Shown here in pieces: positions 27,143 through 38,500 of a stretch of 64,000 nt of DNA. Below the pieces are notes generated by a model, which ran no database searches, was not told the origin of the DNA, and saw only the letters and a list, made by a program, of their open reading frames with translations. Every line of letters starts with the position of its first letter. The stretch's first letter is position 1. The stretch covers positions 1,116,001-1,180,000 of the forward strand of contig NZ_VOAZ01000001.1 of NCBI RefSeq assembly GCF_008369115.1, read 5' to 3'. The stretch comes from Psychrobacter sp. ANT_WB68. Its GTDB lineage: Bacteria > Pseudomonadota > Gammaproteobacteria > Pseudomonadales > Moraxellaceae. The position numbers and the translations under genes were made by a program.

Positions 27143-27550
27143 TCATCCGGTTTCTATTGATTTGCGGGTATAAAACCTACAATACAAGGGAGATGCGACG
27201 TACTGGTACAAAATTGTATCATATAACGAGAGGTGGTTTGAGGGGTCTTAGCTCAGGCTGTCGCTTACTTTGTAAGCTAAAACAAGCCAGTTAATACTTA
27301 AAGTGATTTAAGGCTTATCCTACTGCTAGGTTAAAGCACTAAAAGTCGTGCGCTACTCTGATGACCATTATTCTAACACTAAGCTATCTAGGATAGCTTT
27401 TTAAAAGCAAGTTGTTAAAAACAATCTATTAAAAAGCGGCTATTCAAGAATAATGTAGCAAAAAAAGCATGTTCAAAAAAATACGACCTAGCATTACACT
27501 AGGTCGAATCATTATAAAGTTTATGGCGTTTTTAAATCAGCTCAATTGTA
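27143..27550. other. Intergenic region between purD and the ABC1-kinase gene
   Basis: About 400 bp between two minus-strand genes. It contains the purD terminator at 27472-27506 and a small hairpin AAGCTATC-TAG-GATAGCTT at 27381-27399 followed by T residues on the plus strand. No gene supported. Confidence 0.5.
27472..27506 (-). terminator. Terminator of purD
   Basis: CGACCTAG pairs with CTAGGTCG around a seven-base loop. On the minus strand it is followed by TATTTTTTT. Confidence 0.82.
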
Positions 27551-28903
27551 TTAAACGTTTTCGCGAGCAATAGCATGGTGCCCGATATCACGGCGATAAT
27601 GCGCACCATCAAAACTAATCGCAGCAGTGACTGCCAATGCTGCTTGCTGCGCTCCTGAGATAGTATCTGCTAGCGCAGTCACACATAATACGCGCCCACC
27701 ATCGGTAACAATTTCTTTTTTACTGTGAGTTGTTACATCAGGATTGATATTGTCCAACTTAGCATGACTAAAGGCAGTACCTGCGTGGAAGACTTTTACC
27801 GCATTTTGATTGTCTGCATCTAACTCTGGTAAGCCTGCAATTACATCACCTTTTGATGAAGTTTCAGGATAGCCTTTTGAAGCAACGACAATACCAAGAG
27901 CAGGGCGATCATCCCATTTGGCTTCGGTCGGTAATTTACCTTCCAATCCTTGTGCGACCAAATCAACCATCGATGATTGCAAACGCATCAAAATAGGCTG
28001 TGTTTCTGGGTCACCAAAACGGCAGTTAAATTCAATCACATATGGGTCGCCCGCATCATCAATCATAAGCCCCGCGTATAAAAATCCCGTATAAGGATGA
28101 CCGGCGGCTTTCATCGCCTCAACGACAGGTTGGATGACTTGCGTCATCACCTTGTCATGAACGTCTTGAGTGACGACTGGCGCAGGAGAGTAAGCGCCCA
28201 TGCCGCCTGTATTTGGACCAGTATCGCCTTCAAAAGCACGCTTATGGTCTTGACTGGTTGCCATCGGTAAGATGTTTTCACCATCTACCATACAAATAAA
28301 GCTGGCTTCCTCACCTCGCAAAAACTGCTCAACGACCACGCGGCTACCAGCATCACCGAATTTATTGTCGGCAAGCATATCGTCAATTGCTTCATGTGCT
28401 TGTTCGATGGTTTCAGCAACGATAACGCCTTTACCCGCAGCAAGACCGTCGGCTTTGATAACAATCGGTGCACCTTGCTCATCAATATAAGCTTTAGCAG
28501 CAGCAGCGTCTGTGAATCCTTGATAAGCAGCCGTAGGAATATTGTTTTGTTCCATAAATTCTTTCGCAAAGGTTTTTGAGCCCTCTAGCTGTGCACAATA
28601 AGCGGTTGGACCCCACGCTTTGATACCAGCATCACGGCAAGCATCGATAATACCCGTCACCAAGGGTGCTTCTGGACCAACAATAACCATGTCTATGGCA
28701 TTATTTTGGCAAAATTCGATGACTGCACTGTGTTCGTTAGTATTGGCTGAATCCTCTAACGTGACGTTTTGGCATTTAGGTTCAAGGGCAGTGCCAGCAT
28801 TACCGGGCGCAACATAGATGTTTTGTACGTTGTCGTCTTTTGCACACTGCCATGCTAGCGCATGTTCGCGACCACCTGAGCCAATCACCAAAATATTCAT
28901 CAT
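27551..28903 (-). CDS. purD: Phosphoribosylamine-glycine ligase (GAR synthetase)
   Basis: Second step of purine synthesis: joins glycine to phosphoribosylamine with ATP. 450 residues. It has an N-terminal Rossmann-like domain (NILVIGSGGREHALAW), the ATP-grasp region around APIVIKADGLAAGKGVIVA near residue 138, and the PurD signature RFGDPETQPILMRL near 290. The start is the ATG at 28903, eight bases after AAGGG; the longer frame to 28921 lacks a better site. It stands alone rather than with purH, and a terminator follows. Confidence 0.95.
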   Translation of the reverse strand: MMNILVIGSGGREHALAWQCAKDDNVQNIYVAPGNAGTALEPKCQNVTLEDSANTNEHSAVIEFCQNNAIDMVIVGPEAPLVTGIIDACRDAGIKAWGPTAYCAQLEGSKTFAKEFMEQNNIPTAAYQGFTDAAAAKAYIDEQGAPIVIKADGLAAGKGVIVAETIEQAHEAIDDMLADNKFGDAGSRVVVEQFLRGEEASFICMVDGENILPMATSQDHKRAFEGDTGPNTGGMGAYSPAPVVTQDVHDKVMTQVIQPVVEAMKAAGHPYTGFLYAGLMIDDAGDPYVIEFNCRFGDPETQPILMRLQSSMVDLVAQGLEGKLPTEAKWDDRPALGIVVASKGYPETSSKGDVIAGLPELDADNQNAVKVFHAGTAFSHAKLDNINPDVTTHSKKEIVTDGGRVLCVTALADTISGAQQAALAVTAAISFDGAHYRRDIGHHAIARENV

Positions 28904-29454
28904 ACGTCTTGCCCTTAGCATTAAAATTCATAATGTGTGAGTGAGTACTGAGCCAGTAGAACACGGTTCAATATACTGCGGTATTCTAACAAAAAAACGC
29001 CGTGATTGTCATGAGTATCCACCTGCCAGCAAGTATTAGACTACATTAGGATGTTATTGTCTTATTATTAAAGGTTATCGACATATTGATGATTCATGAA
29101 ATGATGTTGTACGCTTTAGCTATGCGCTTAGGTGCGTTACACTTTAATAGATTGGCAGCAGGAAAGACCCGCGAATGGCTATTTATGAGATACACAATTT
29201 GAGCCATTGAATGCCAGTAAAATTTAACGAGTATTTTAAAAAAGGGAGATTAACTACATACCCGATACGTATGCTAAATAAGCACGATGATACAGAACTA
29301 CGGTTGTGTAGAAGCATGGTTATATAGAAGCGGGGTACAAAAATACTGCTAATAAATAGCATGGATGAATGGCTGCAAACAATCGGCATCAAGCAAAAAT
29401 AAGTCAGTCACAGAAGAAACTAGAACAACAAACTTATAACAAAGGACAATGGAT
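28904..29454. other. Divergent intergenic region, purD and NAD-glutamate dehydrogenase
   Basis: About 550 bp, unusually long. I could not support a gene, an RNA or a PurR-like operator in it. A short minus-strand frame at 29183-29392 has no ribosome-binding site or family features. It should hold both promoters. Confidence 0.45.
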
Positions 29455-32400
29455 ATGCCTAACACCCTAAATATCGCAAAAGAGCGGATCAGCCAAATAA
29501 GCGATATTGCCACCAGTTATGTACAAAAGGACAAATCATTATTTGACCATTTTATTCATAGCTATTATCAGCCGCTGCATCAAGAAGCCGCAAAAAATAT
29601 CAGTAATACTGACTTAGCGGGGATGGCGCTGCATCACTTTACCCTTCTCAAAGCCTATGATGGTAGTCAACCGCAGCTTGCTATTTTAAATCCTATTGCC
29701 GAAGAGCAGCATTTTCATAGCTCGCATACGGTTATTCAAATAGTCGCTTACGATAGACCATTTTTAGTAGACACCCTTTTGATGAGCCTAGAAGCGGAAG
29801 GTATTGACGTCCATCGCACCTACAATATCATTATGAATATCGAACGTGATGAAAATGGTGGTATTACTCATATCGAAGGCGCAGAGGAAAGTGGCACTTC
29901 ACACATGTCTTTGATTCATTGTGAAATTGCTTATCAAAACAATGATGAGTTGGCCGCCTTAAAGAAAATGCTGCTCGCAAAAATTGATACACTCGATATC
30001 GTTGTTGGCGATTGGCAACAAATACGTACCAAATTGATGGACGTAAAAGCGGAGCTGGCTACTAAGCCACTACCTGAAGTATTTTACTCTCAGCAAGAGA
30101 TTCAAGCATTTTTGGATTGGATATTGGATGAGCATTTTATATTTTTAGGCTACCGAGAATATCGCTTGGAAGGTGGAAGTAACGTTGACGTTAATAGCAC
30201 GACTAATCAAGCAGCCAACACGGATTTAGACTTATTTTCAATTGGTAATAGTGGTCTTGGTCTATTACGTGGCAGTAGCGAGGATGCGCTTTCAAAGAGC
30301 TTTGATGAGCTGCCGAGTAACCTTAAAAAGCTATTAACTGAGCCTCAGGTGTTGATGCTGTCTAAATCAAGCCGTGTGTCGCCAGTCCACCGTCCGGTAT
30401 ACATGGATTTTTTGGGGATTCATAAGTTTGATGACAATGGCAAACTGATCGGTGAATATCGCTTTATTGGACTATTTACTGCCCAAGCCTATCAGCTAAG
30501 CGTACAACAGATTCCGCTACTGCGTGAAAAAGCCAATAAAATCATGGCGATGGCTGATTTACCACGTGACGGCCATGCTTATCATAAAATGATGCACGTT
30601 ATTAATTCTTTACCACGTGATGATCTGTTTCAAGCCAGCGTCGAAGAGTTGTATCCTATCGTATCTGGCATTAGCCAGCTTCAAGACAAGAAGAGCTTAC
30701 GTTTATTTAGTCGCGTCGATCATTATCAGCGCTTTGTCTCTTGCTTGGTCTATATCCCGCGTGATAAGTTCAATACCGAACTGCGTATTAAAGTACAAAA
30801 TGTCCTAAAAAACGCTTATGGCGGTACGTCATCCGGCTTCACGACGGAATTTAACGAGTCTGAACACGCCCGCGTCCATGTGCATGTACGCACTGTGCCC
30901 GGTCAAGTGAATGAGGTAGATACAGCGGCACTGCAAGATAAGCTGTCGGCTCTTATGCAGTCATGGAGCGATAACTACCAAAGAATGCTCTTGGATAATG
31001 TTGGCGAGCAGCAGGCCAATGCCTTAATGCGCCGATTTCTAAACTATATTCCTGCGGCCTATCAAGAGCGCTTTGATGCGCGGACTGCGGTTGAAGACAC
31101 CAAGCGTTTGGCTAACTTGACGGACGAGCAACCGATGATATGGCACTTATACCAGTCAACGGGTGATGCGAGCAATCAGCTGCATCTCAAGCTATATGGT
31201 CGTCAGCAGCCAGTCATTTTATCCAAAGTCTTACCGGTATTAGAAAATTTCGGTGTATCGGTTATTTCTGCCCAAACCTATGAGTTTGATTTATCAGAGC
31301 AGCCTATCTGGATGCAGGAGTATGAGCTGTTATTAGAGCATGTTGATACTATCGATATGAAAGTGGTACGCACACAGTTCGAAGACAGTCTTAAGCAAAT
31401 TTGGGCTGGGCGTGTTGAGAGCGACTCCTTTAACGAATTGGTATTGATTACCAAGCTAGACACTTATGATGTGGTGGTCTTGCGAGCCTTATCACGTTAT
31501 ATGATGCAAGCAAAAGCGCCATTCTCTAGTGTTTACATTCAACAAACCATGATAAAAAACAGTGATATCAGCGTGGCGTTGGCTGATCTGTTTGATGCGC
31601 GTATGAATCCTAAATACGATGAAAGTGAACGTGCAACCAAAACCAGTCAAATTCAGGCACAAATTAACAAAGCTCTAGCAGGAGTTAGTAGCCTAGATGA
31701 AGATCGCATCTTCCGTTGGTATTTGGATCTAATTAACGCCATGGTACGCACCAACTTTTACCAAAGAGAGGCGGATGGGCAACGTAAAGACCGTTTGTCG
31801 TTTAAGTTCTTGGCAGCAGACATTCCAAACTTACCCAAACCTAAACCGATGTTTGAGATATTTGTCTATTCGCCACGTGTGGAAGCGGTGCATTTGCGCG
31901 GCGGCAAAGTAGCGCGTGGCGGTCTGCGCTGGTCGGACCGTATGGAAGATTTCCGTACCGAAGTACTAGGTCTGGTCAAAGCACAAATGGTCAAAAACGC
32001 GGTGATTGTCCCAGTGGGTTCCAAAGGTGGTTTTATCGTTAAGACCAAAACCATGGCCGATGGTCGTGACGCCTTCCAAGCAGAAGGTATTGCCTGTTAT
32101 CAAGCATTCCTCCGCGGTATGCTTGACGTCACTGACAATATTGTTGATGGCGAAATCATTCCGCCAGCCAATACTGTGCGCCATGATGAGGATGATCCGT
32201 ACTTAGTCGTTGCCGCTGATAAAGGCACCGCCACTTTCTCAGATATCGCCAATGCTTTATCAAGCGAATATAACTTTTGGCTTGACGATGCTTTTGCCTC
32301 AGGTGGCTCGGTTGGCTATGATCATAAAGCGATGGGCATCACCGCACGCGGTGGCTGGGAGTCGGTCAAGCGCCACTTCCGTATGCGCGGTATGGACATC

Positions 32401-34305
32401 CAAAACCGTGATGATTTTACCGTCGTTGGTATCGGTGATATGAGCGGCGACGTCTTTGGTAATGGGATGCTCAGATCCACTCATACCAAGCTGGTTGCTG
32501 CCTTTAACCATCTGCACATCTTTATCGATCCAAGCCCAGATACTATAGCGTCTTATGCCGAGCGTGAACGCTTGTTTGAAATGCCGCGATCAACGTGGGA
32601 CGATTATGAAAAATCGCTCATCAGTCAAGGTGGTGGCGTCTTCTCCCGTCAAGATAAGACCATTGCTATCAGTCCTGAAATGAAAGCATTATTTGATATC
32701 AATGAAGATAGCCTTGCGCCAAATGAGTTAATCAGTGCCTTATTAAAGTCGCCTGTTGATCTGATTTGGAATGGTGGTATCGGTACCTATGTGAAAAGCG
32801 CGAATGAGAGTCATGCTGATGTTGGTGACCGTGCCAATGACGCCGTGCGCGTCAATGGTGGTGAGCTGCGTACGGCAGTCGTTGGGGAAGGTGGTAACTT
32901 AGGCTTTACTCAACAAGGGCGTATCGAATACGCACAAACGGGTGGGCGAATTTATACTGATGCTATCGATAACTCGGGCGGCGTCAATTGCTCAGATCAT
33001 GAAGTGAATATCAAGATTTTACTTGGTAAAGTGGTCGAGCAAGGTGATATGACCTTAAAGCAGCGTAATGAGTTGTTAGAGTCTATGACCGACACGGTCG
33101 CTGAATTGGTACTGCGCCAAAATTATCTACAACCGCAAGCGCTTGAGCTTAGCCATCTGCGTGCCGCCGCAAACTTAAGCGATCATCAACGCTTTATTCA
33201 AATGTTAGAAGCCGAAGGTCGTTTGGACCGCGCGATTGAGTATCTGCCATCCGATGAGGAAATTGCTAAACGCCAAAAATCAGGCACAGGTCTTACCAAT
33301 CCTGAGCTGGCAGTCGTGATGGCTTACGGAAAAATGTGGGTTTATGATAACTTATTATCGTCAGATTTACCTGATGCGCCGTACTTCGTTAATGAGCTAC
33401 GTCAATACTTCCCTGATGAGCTGGCATCGCGCTTCTTTGATGAGATGAAAGAACATCGTCTGCACCGTGAAATTATCAGTACCTATTTAACCAATAACAT
33501 TGTCAACCGTCTGGGTATCGAAGCTTTATTCCGTCTGCATGAAGAAACGGGACAAACGCTCGCCACTATTGCACGTGGTTATGCGATTGCACGTGACGTC
33601 TTCCATGTGTCAAAAGCATGGGATCTGCTTGAGTCGCTGGACAATCAAGTCGATGCGACCTTGCTGCTCGAGCTTGAACTGCGTCTGCGTGATGCCCTCG
33701 AAAATGGTGTGGTGTGGTTTATCAATGCCTTCGGTCAAGATTTGCAAGTTGCTGATATGATCAATCGCTTTGAAGACAGTGTCGAGAAATTGACCAAATC
33801 CGGTGGTTTTATCGAGCAGCAATTCTCAGAATACTTGCAAGAAGACACCACAAGCTTAATGGCAGATGATCTCTCTGCTAATGATGCGGCAATGTTTGCG
33901 ATGCTGCCTTATCATGTCGATGCGCTTGATGCGGCTCTATTGGCTGAGCAGTATGAGCGCCCAGTCGATGAGATTGCGACCTTATACTTTCAGGCCTATC
34001 ACGTCCTGCAGTTAGATTGGATGATGGACAATATTGCCACGTTACCGCAGCAAGACCACTGGGATCGACGCGCGCGTCACGCCCTCGTCAACGAAGTCTC
34101 GCGCAGCTTACGCATGCTTATGGATACCTTGTTGACACAATCAGATGCTAAGCAAGCCTTTAATGACTGGAAATCACGTCACGCCAGCCAGCTTGACGCC
34201 GTCACTGCAGAGATGCAAAAAATCGATAGCAATGATGAGAGTACTACCAGCTTATCGACGTTATCAGTGTTAATGAGTGAGCTTAGTGGTCTCGTAACTA
34301 AATAG
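29455..34305 (+). CDS. NAD-specific glutamate dehydrogenase, large (180-kDa) class
   Basis: Catabolic enzyme of 1616 residues oxidising glutamate to 2-oxoglutarate. The size, the long N-terminal ACT-like regulatory part (about residues 1-700) and the central catalytic core are typical of the Streptomyces/Pseudomonas GDH-180 family. The core contains ARGGLRWSDRMEDFRTEVLG near 820, VPVGSKGGFIVK near 855, and a dinucleotide-binding stretch TVVGIGDMSGDVFGNGML near 985 (split here). The C-terminal helical region follows. The ATG at 29455 is eight bases after AAGGA and is preferred over the one at 29449, which lies only two bases from it. It is monocistronic with its own terminator. Confidence 0.94.
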   Translation: MPNTLNIAKERISQISDIATSYVQKDKSLFDHFIHSYYQPLHQEAAKNISNTDLAGMALHHFTLLKAYDGSQPQLAILNPIAEEQHFHSSHTVIQIVAYDRPFLVDTLLMSLEAEGIDVHRTYNIIMNIERDENGGITHIEGAEESGTSHMSLIHCEIAYQNNDELAALKKMLLAKIDTLDIVVGDWQQIRTKLMDVKAELATKPLPEVFYSQQEIQAFLDWILDEHFIFLGYREYRLEGGSNVDVNSTTNQAANTDLDLFSIGNSGLGLLRGSSEDALSKSFDELPSNLKKLLTEPQVLMLSKSSRVSPVHRPVYMDFLGIHKFDDNGKLIGEYRFIGLFTAQAYQLSVQQIPLLREKANKIMAMADLPRDGHAYHKMMHVINSLPRDDLFQASVEELYPIVSGISQLQDKKSLRLFSRVDHYQRFVSCLVYIPRDKFNTELRIKVQNVLKNAYGGTSSGFTTEFNESEHARVHVHVRTVPGQVNEVDTAALQDKLSALMQSWSDNYQRMLLDNVGEQQANALMRRFLNYIPAAYQERFDARTAVEDTKRLANLTDEQPMIWHLYQSTGDASNQLHLKLYGRQQPVILSKVLPVLENFGVSVISAQTYEFDLSEQPIWMQEYELLLEHVDTIDMKVVRTQFEDSLKQIWAGRVESDSFNELVLITKLDTYDVVVLRALSRYMMQAKAPFSSVYIQQTMIKNSDISVALADLFDARMNPKYDESERATKTSQIQAQINKALAGVSSLDEDRIFRWYLDLINAMVRTNFYQREADGQRKDRLSFKFLAADIPNLPKPKPMFEIFVYSPRVEAVHLRGGKVARGGLRWSDRMEDFRTEVLGLVKAQMVKNAVIVPVGSKGGFIVKTKTMADGRDAFQAEGIACYQAFLRGMLDVTDNIVDGEIIPPANTVRHDEDDPYLVVAADKGTATFSDIANALSSEYNFWLDDAFASGGSVGYDHKAMGITARGGWESVKRHFRMRGMDIQNRDDFTVVGIGDMSGDVFGNGMLRSTHTKLVAAFNHLHIFIDPSPDTIASYAERERLFEMPRSTWDDYEKSLISQGGGVFSRQDKTIAISPEMKALFDINEDSLAPNELISALLKSPVDLIWNGGIGTYVKSANESHADVGDRANDAVRVNGGELRTAVVGEGGNLGFTQQGRIEYAQTGGRIYTDAIDNSGGVNCSDHEVNIKILLGKVVEQGDMTLKQRNELLESMTDTVAELVLRQNYLQPQALELSHLRAAANLSDHQRFIQMLEAEGRLDRAIEYLPSDEEIAKRQKSGTGLTNPELAVVMAYGKMWVYDNLLSSDLPDAPYFVNELRQYFPDELASRFFDEMKEHRLHREIISTYLTNNIVNRLGIEALFRLHEETGQTLATIARGYAIARDVFHVSKAWDLLESLDNQVDATLLLELELRLRDALENGVVWFINAFGQDLQVADMINRFEDSVEKLTKSGGFIEQQFSEYLQEDTTSLMADDLSANDAAMFAMLPYHVDALDAALLAEQYERPVDEIATLYFQAYHVLQLDWMMDNIATLPQQDHWDRRARHALVNEVSRSLRMLMDTLLTQSDAKQAFNDWKSRHASQLDAVTAEMQKIDSNDESTTSLSTLSVLMSELSGLVTK

Positions 34306-34363
34306 TGAGCAAATAGAAAGCTGGCTAAGTGTTTATATACAATAAGCCCATCTTTTGATTAAA

Positions 34364-34400
34364 AAAACCACCGTTATGAGTTAACGGTGGTTTTCTATTT
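34364..34400 (+). terminator. Terminator of the glutamate dehydrogenase gene
   Basis: AAAACCACCGTTA with TAACGGTGGTTTT around TGAGT, ending in a T-rich run. It can also act for the converging WG-repeat gene. Confidence 0.85.
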
Positions 34401-34460
34401 TCTAATGCTCGAATGATAAATAGAAGCACTAGAATAGAAGCAATAAAAATGATAAAAGCG

Positions 34461-35528
34461 CTAATCTACCTTTACGAAAGTATTTAAACGTTGCATTTTA
34501 CCATTCTTTTCAAGCCATACTTTATCCGCATCATCACGATAACTGTCAAATTGGGGTTTTAGTATCACTTCACCTTTATCATTAATAATCCCAAACTTAC
34601 CCGCTTGCTTATAAGTATAGAGCTGATGATATAGCAGTTTTCTAATCGGTGCTTCTGATGCGAGGATTAACTTACCATTAGCGTCGATAATTTGAGCGCT
34701 AACAATATCGTCTTGAATATCTTCGCTCATACCGGTGGCTGTGCTACCAGTAACTAACGTGCTGCGTAAAAATAGTAGCGGCTTGGCAGAATTATTAAAA
34801 GATTCGATATGTTGGTCGGCAGCAAGTGGAATGATGACATCATTATTTTGGTCAATAAGCGCCGTTTTATTTTTAAAGCTGACTTGTAAATATAAAGACT
34901 CGCCTGTACAGGCATTTAACGGATGAATCGCATCGTATTGCGGCATTACAGCCCAGTAGCCTCTATCATCAAGCAATCCTGTCAGCTCGTTATTGTTAGT
35001 AACTATAAAATAATCTTGGTCATAATCAGAATCGTAATGCGCATGCTCGATATGAGCATTGTCTAACGGATAAACCCAGCCGCCATGGCGATTGATAATA
35101 CCCTGTTTGGTCTTACCATCTGATGACTTAACGCTGACAATAAAGCTGGTGGCAATATCCGGTTCAGTTTGAATCTCATCATATGTAAAAGGCACAATTA
35201 TCTTGCCAGCCGCATTAACAACGCCGTATTTACCATGTTGCTGAGCTAATACATATTTATCCATTACTATATAAGCATCAGACAAATTATCCGTGATGAT
35301 ATTGCCATTTAGATCGTGTAGCTGCTGCGTGCCATCTGTTAATTCGATTAACTTGCCAGCAAAAGGCTTGTTATTTTCGATACGCTCAAAATAACTACTG
35401 GGTAAATAACCAGCGCAGCTAATTGTTGCATAAGCAGGGGTAAAACTTAAAATAAAAGTGATGATTATAAAGATAAATACCATCATCGGTCGCGCATTCA
35501 TATGAGTAAGCTGAATCATAATGGGCAT
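34461..35528 (-). CDS. WG-repeat protein with signal peptide
   Basis: 355 residues. The N-terminus has a strong hydrophobic segment (about residues 14-36, MVFIFIIITFILSF) ending in AYA, a likely signal peptidase site, so the protein is exported. The rest consists of five or six WG-type beta repeats: KYGVVNAAGKIIVPFTYDEI, KQGIINRHGGWVYP, LTGLLDDRGYWAVMPQYDAI, TALIDQNNDVIIP and KFGIINDKGEVILKPQFDSY. Such repeats are common in surface or periplasmic proteins without known activity. The frame opens with GTG at 35540, but GGAG there overlaps it; I prefer the ATG at 35528, with 11-base spacing. A start further in is possible. Confidence 0.82.
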   Translation of the reverse strand: MPIMIQLTHMNARPMMVFIFIIITFILSFTPAYATISCAGYLPSSYFERIENNKPFAGKLIELTDGTQQLHDLNGNIITDNLSDAYIVMDKYVLAQQHGKYGVVNAAGKIIVPFTYDEIQTEPDIATSFIVSVKSSDGKTKQGIINRHGGWVYPLDNAHIEHAHYDSDYDQDYFIVTNNNELTGLLDDRGYWAVMPQYDAIHPLNACTGESLYLQVSFKNKTALIDQNNDVIIPLAADQHIESFNNSAKPLLFLRSTLVTGSTATGMSEDIQDDIVSAQIIDANGKLILASEAPIRKLLYHQLYTYKQAGKFGIINDKGEVILKPQFDSYRDDADKVWLEKNGKMQRLNTFVKVD

Positions 35529-35558
35529 AACATTGGCCACTCCAAAATTTCTTTAGCA

Positions 35559-38500
35559 TTAACTGGCTATATGATAGCAGCCTGGACCAGTAATTTTACT
35601 AAAGCCTCCTGACAGCTTATCAACTTGAATTTGGGTTAAAATGCGCTCTTTTAGTGCTTGTACGTGTGAGATGACACCAATCAATTTGCCCTCTTGTTGC
35701 AAGCTGGTCAAGGTATCTAAGGCAATATCAAGTGACTCTTCATCTAGAGTGCCAAAGCCTTCATCCAAAAATAATGAATCGACGCGGATATTGTGACTGG
35801 CCATCTGCGATAACCCAAGTGCAAGCGCCAAACTGATAATAAACCCTTCACCGCCGGATAGATTTTTGGTACTGCGTATCTCGCCACCTTGATAGTTGTC
35901 AATGACATTGAGCTCAAGTGGGTTATTGTCATCACGAGCCAGCAAATAGCGATCGCTCATTTTGTGCAGTTGGGCATTGGCATGTGTCACCATAATATCA
36001 AAAGTTAAACCCTGTGCAAAAGTACGATACTTCTTACCACTACTTGACCCTATCAATTCATTGAGTTGTCGCCATACTTGCAGGGTCTCTTTTTGCTGAG
36101 CAATAGCTTGACGTTGGGCTTGTTGATTGCCTTTTTTCTCTTCATTGTCTTTGAGCTGTTGACTCATGGCGCCAATCGCCTCAATCAAGCCGTGCAGCTC
36201 ATTTTGCGCCAGATGCTGCTGCTGAACCAACGTTTCTCTTTCTTCAGTGGTTAAGGATTCAGACTTTTTCTTAGTAAGTGCTTGCATGGTTTGAGCCAAT
36301 AGCGATTGCGCTTGCTTGAGCGTATCACTTATCTGCTGCTGCTGCTCCGTTAGGCTATGGCGCTCGGCGGTAGGTAGGCGCGAGCGCATGAAGTCTGCTT
36401 CATCAATAAAGTCAGAGCTGGCGAGCGCCGCTTTAAAGATATCTTCTTGCATGGTGAGTGCAGTAGTAGCGGTGGTTAATTGGTCGGTAAGCTGTTGCTG
36501 TTTTTCCTGTAATTGCTGAAGGATATGCTTCGCACTGTCTAACTGTCTTTGTGCCGAGGCCTGTTCAGTATTTGCCTGTTCTACTAAAGCGCGTAATCGT
36601 GTGTCTTCTTCATCAGGATTAATAGTGATGCTATTGCTATGATCAGCACCGATATTACGTGCGTTGTCCGTAAAAATCTCGCGCCGTTCAGCCGTTAACT
36701 GTTCAAGCATTTCAGTTTTATCCGCAATCGCTTGAGTCAGGTGATCAAGCTCAGCCTGGTCTTTATCTAATTGTGCTTGCTTGGTTTCAATTTGCACCGT
36801 TACGCTGCCAAGCGCAGTCATCAGGGTTTGCTGCTCATTCTTATACGCATTGAACTGCTGTTTTAATTGCACCAAGTTACTACGCTGTTGACGAAGTGTA
36901 TGGATATGAGCGTCATAGTCCATTTCGTTTAGTACAATTCTCTCATCTATACTCGTTATCAGCGGCTGTAAGGTGGCAGGCTTTGCGACAGAATCTAATG
37001 CATAAGCCAGATACTTATTTAATATCGCTGATATAGCGCCTTTAAGCGTGGTTAATTCAGCAAAATTTGCGCAGGTTTTTTTGTCGATACCTTCTACAGC
37101 CAACAAACCTATCTTAATATTGGTTTCAATCTCATGCATATCACTAGCAAGCTTATACTGCTGTTGTTCAAGCGTCTCAATGGTTTTACTTGTTGTCGTA
37201 AGCTCATCGCTCAGCGCTTCATATTGGCTAAGCGTATTTTTTAGATAATGCCTGCGCGCGGTAAGTTGGTCTTTAATCGTACCTAGCACTAATAAAGCAT
37301 CTTCTATAAGGTTAAAATCAGCTGAATCAGTCGTTATCTGCCCACTCAGTACATCCATGTCGGCGCCAATCTGCCCAAGTGGATTCATGATGGTGGTGAG
37401 GGCGTGAGAATCAGAATAGGTTTTATGCAAAAGTGGCTGTATTAAGCGACCACTGTCTGCGCACAGTGTTTTTACCTGCTCATATAGCGGGCTTTTTTGT
37501 TCTTGCCACTGCTCAATCTGACTTTGAGTAGTGGCATACTCAATACGTTGCTTAGATAAGGTTTGTTCTAGCGCATTTATCGTCGTATCCAGCTCGCTTA
37601 TCTGCTGCTGCGTTTGGGCAACTTCGGATGGCTCCTTATCTAACACAGGGTGATGCTCACCGTAAGGATGCTCAAGCGCGCCGCAAAGCGGGCAAGGGTC
37701 GCCCTCTTTTAATTGGCTAATATAACGCTCTAAACTTGCGACGTGTTGCCATGAGTCCAACAGCTCTTGCTTATCTTGACGACGATCTTTTGCCTCTATT
37801 ATGATGGATTCGTTATCAGTAATAGCCGTTGCCAGTTTGATCAATGTCTCATTGAGAGTGGGCAGGGTGGTGTTTATCTTATTGATTTGCGCCGTAAGCG
37901 CCCCCATTTGTTGTGCTTTAAAGATCACTTGCTCAATCTGGCTGTTGGTGTGGTCAATATTTTCCTGCTCGCCACGTAAATCAGCCAAAGACTGCTGTTG
38001 GGTTAAGCCAGCCTGCTTTTTTTGTAAAGCCGTTGATTCCTCACGCGCCTTGGCAATCAAAGATTTAGTGGTGTCTTGCTGCTGCTGACATTTATCAAGG
38101 TTGGCTTGATAGTCGCTGGTTTTATGATGATGGTTGTATTTTTCATTTACTAAAGCGGCATTGTCTTGTAGCAGCACCTTTAGACGGCTGCAATGACTGT
38201 CAAAGTTTGCCGCATCAGTATCGATATCGTGCAGAGCGTCAGCATCACTAAGGTACGTCTCGATACTCGTCAGCTGGGTTTGGTCTTGATTGAAACGCTC
38301 TTTATGATGGTCTATCTCTTGACATAAGCGCTGTATATTGGCTGCTATAGCTTGCTTTCTTTGGCGATGGTCGTCTAACACATGCTCGTGCTGAGCGATA
38401 GCCGCATCCAGCTTGCGGGCTTGTGCAATTTTGGGCAAAGTGGTTTGTAGCTCATTACTTGCTGTCTGCGTACGAGCCTTTGCCGCTTGTAGAGCGCTCG

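Noticed and set aside
27381..27399. Small hairpin AAGCTATC-TAG-GATAGCTT as a plus-strand terminator
   Set aside because: No plus-strand gene runs into it, and a three-base loop with an 8-bp stem is weak evidence.
29183..29392. 69-codon minus-strand frame in the purD/GDH spacer
   Set aside because: No ribosome-binding site, no recognisable domain, and low-quality composition; chance frame in AT-rich DNA.
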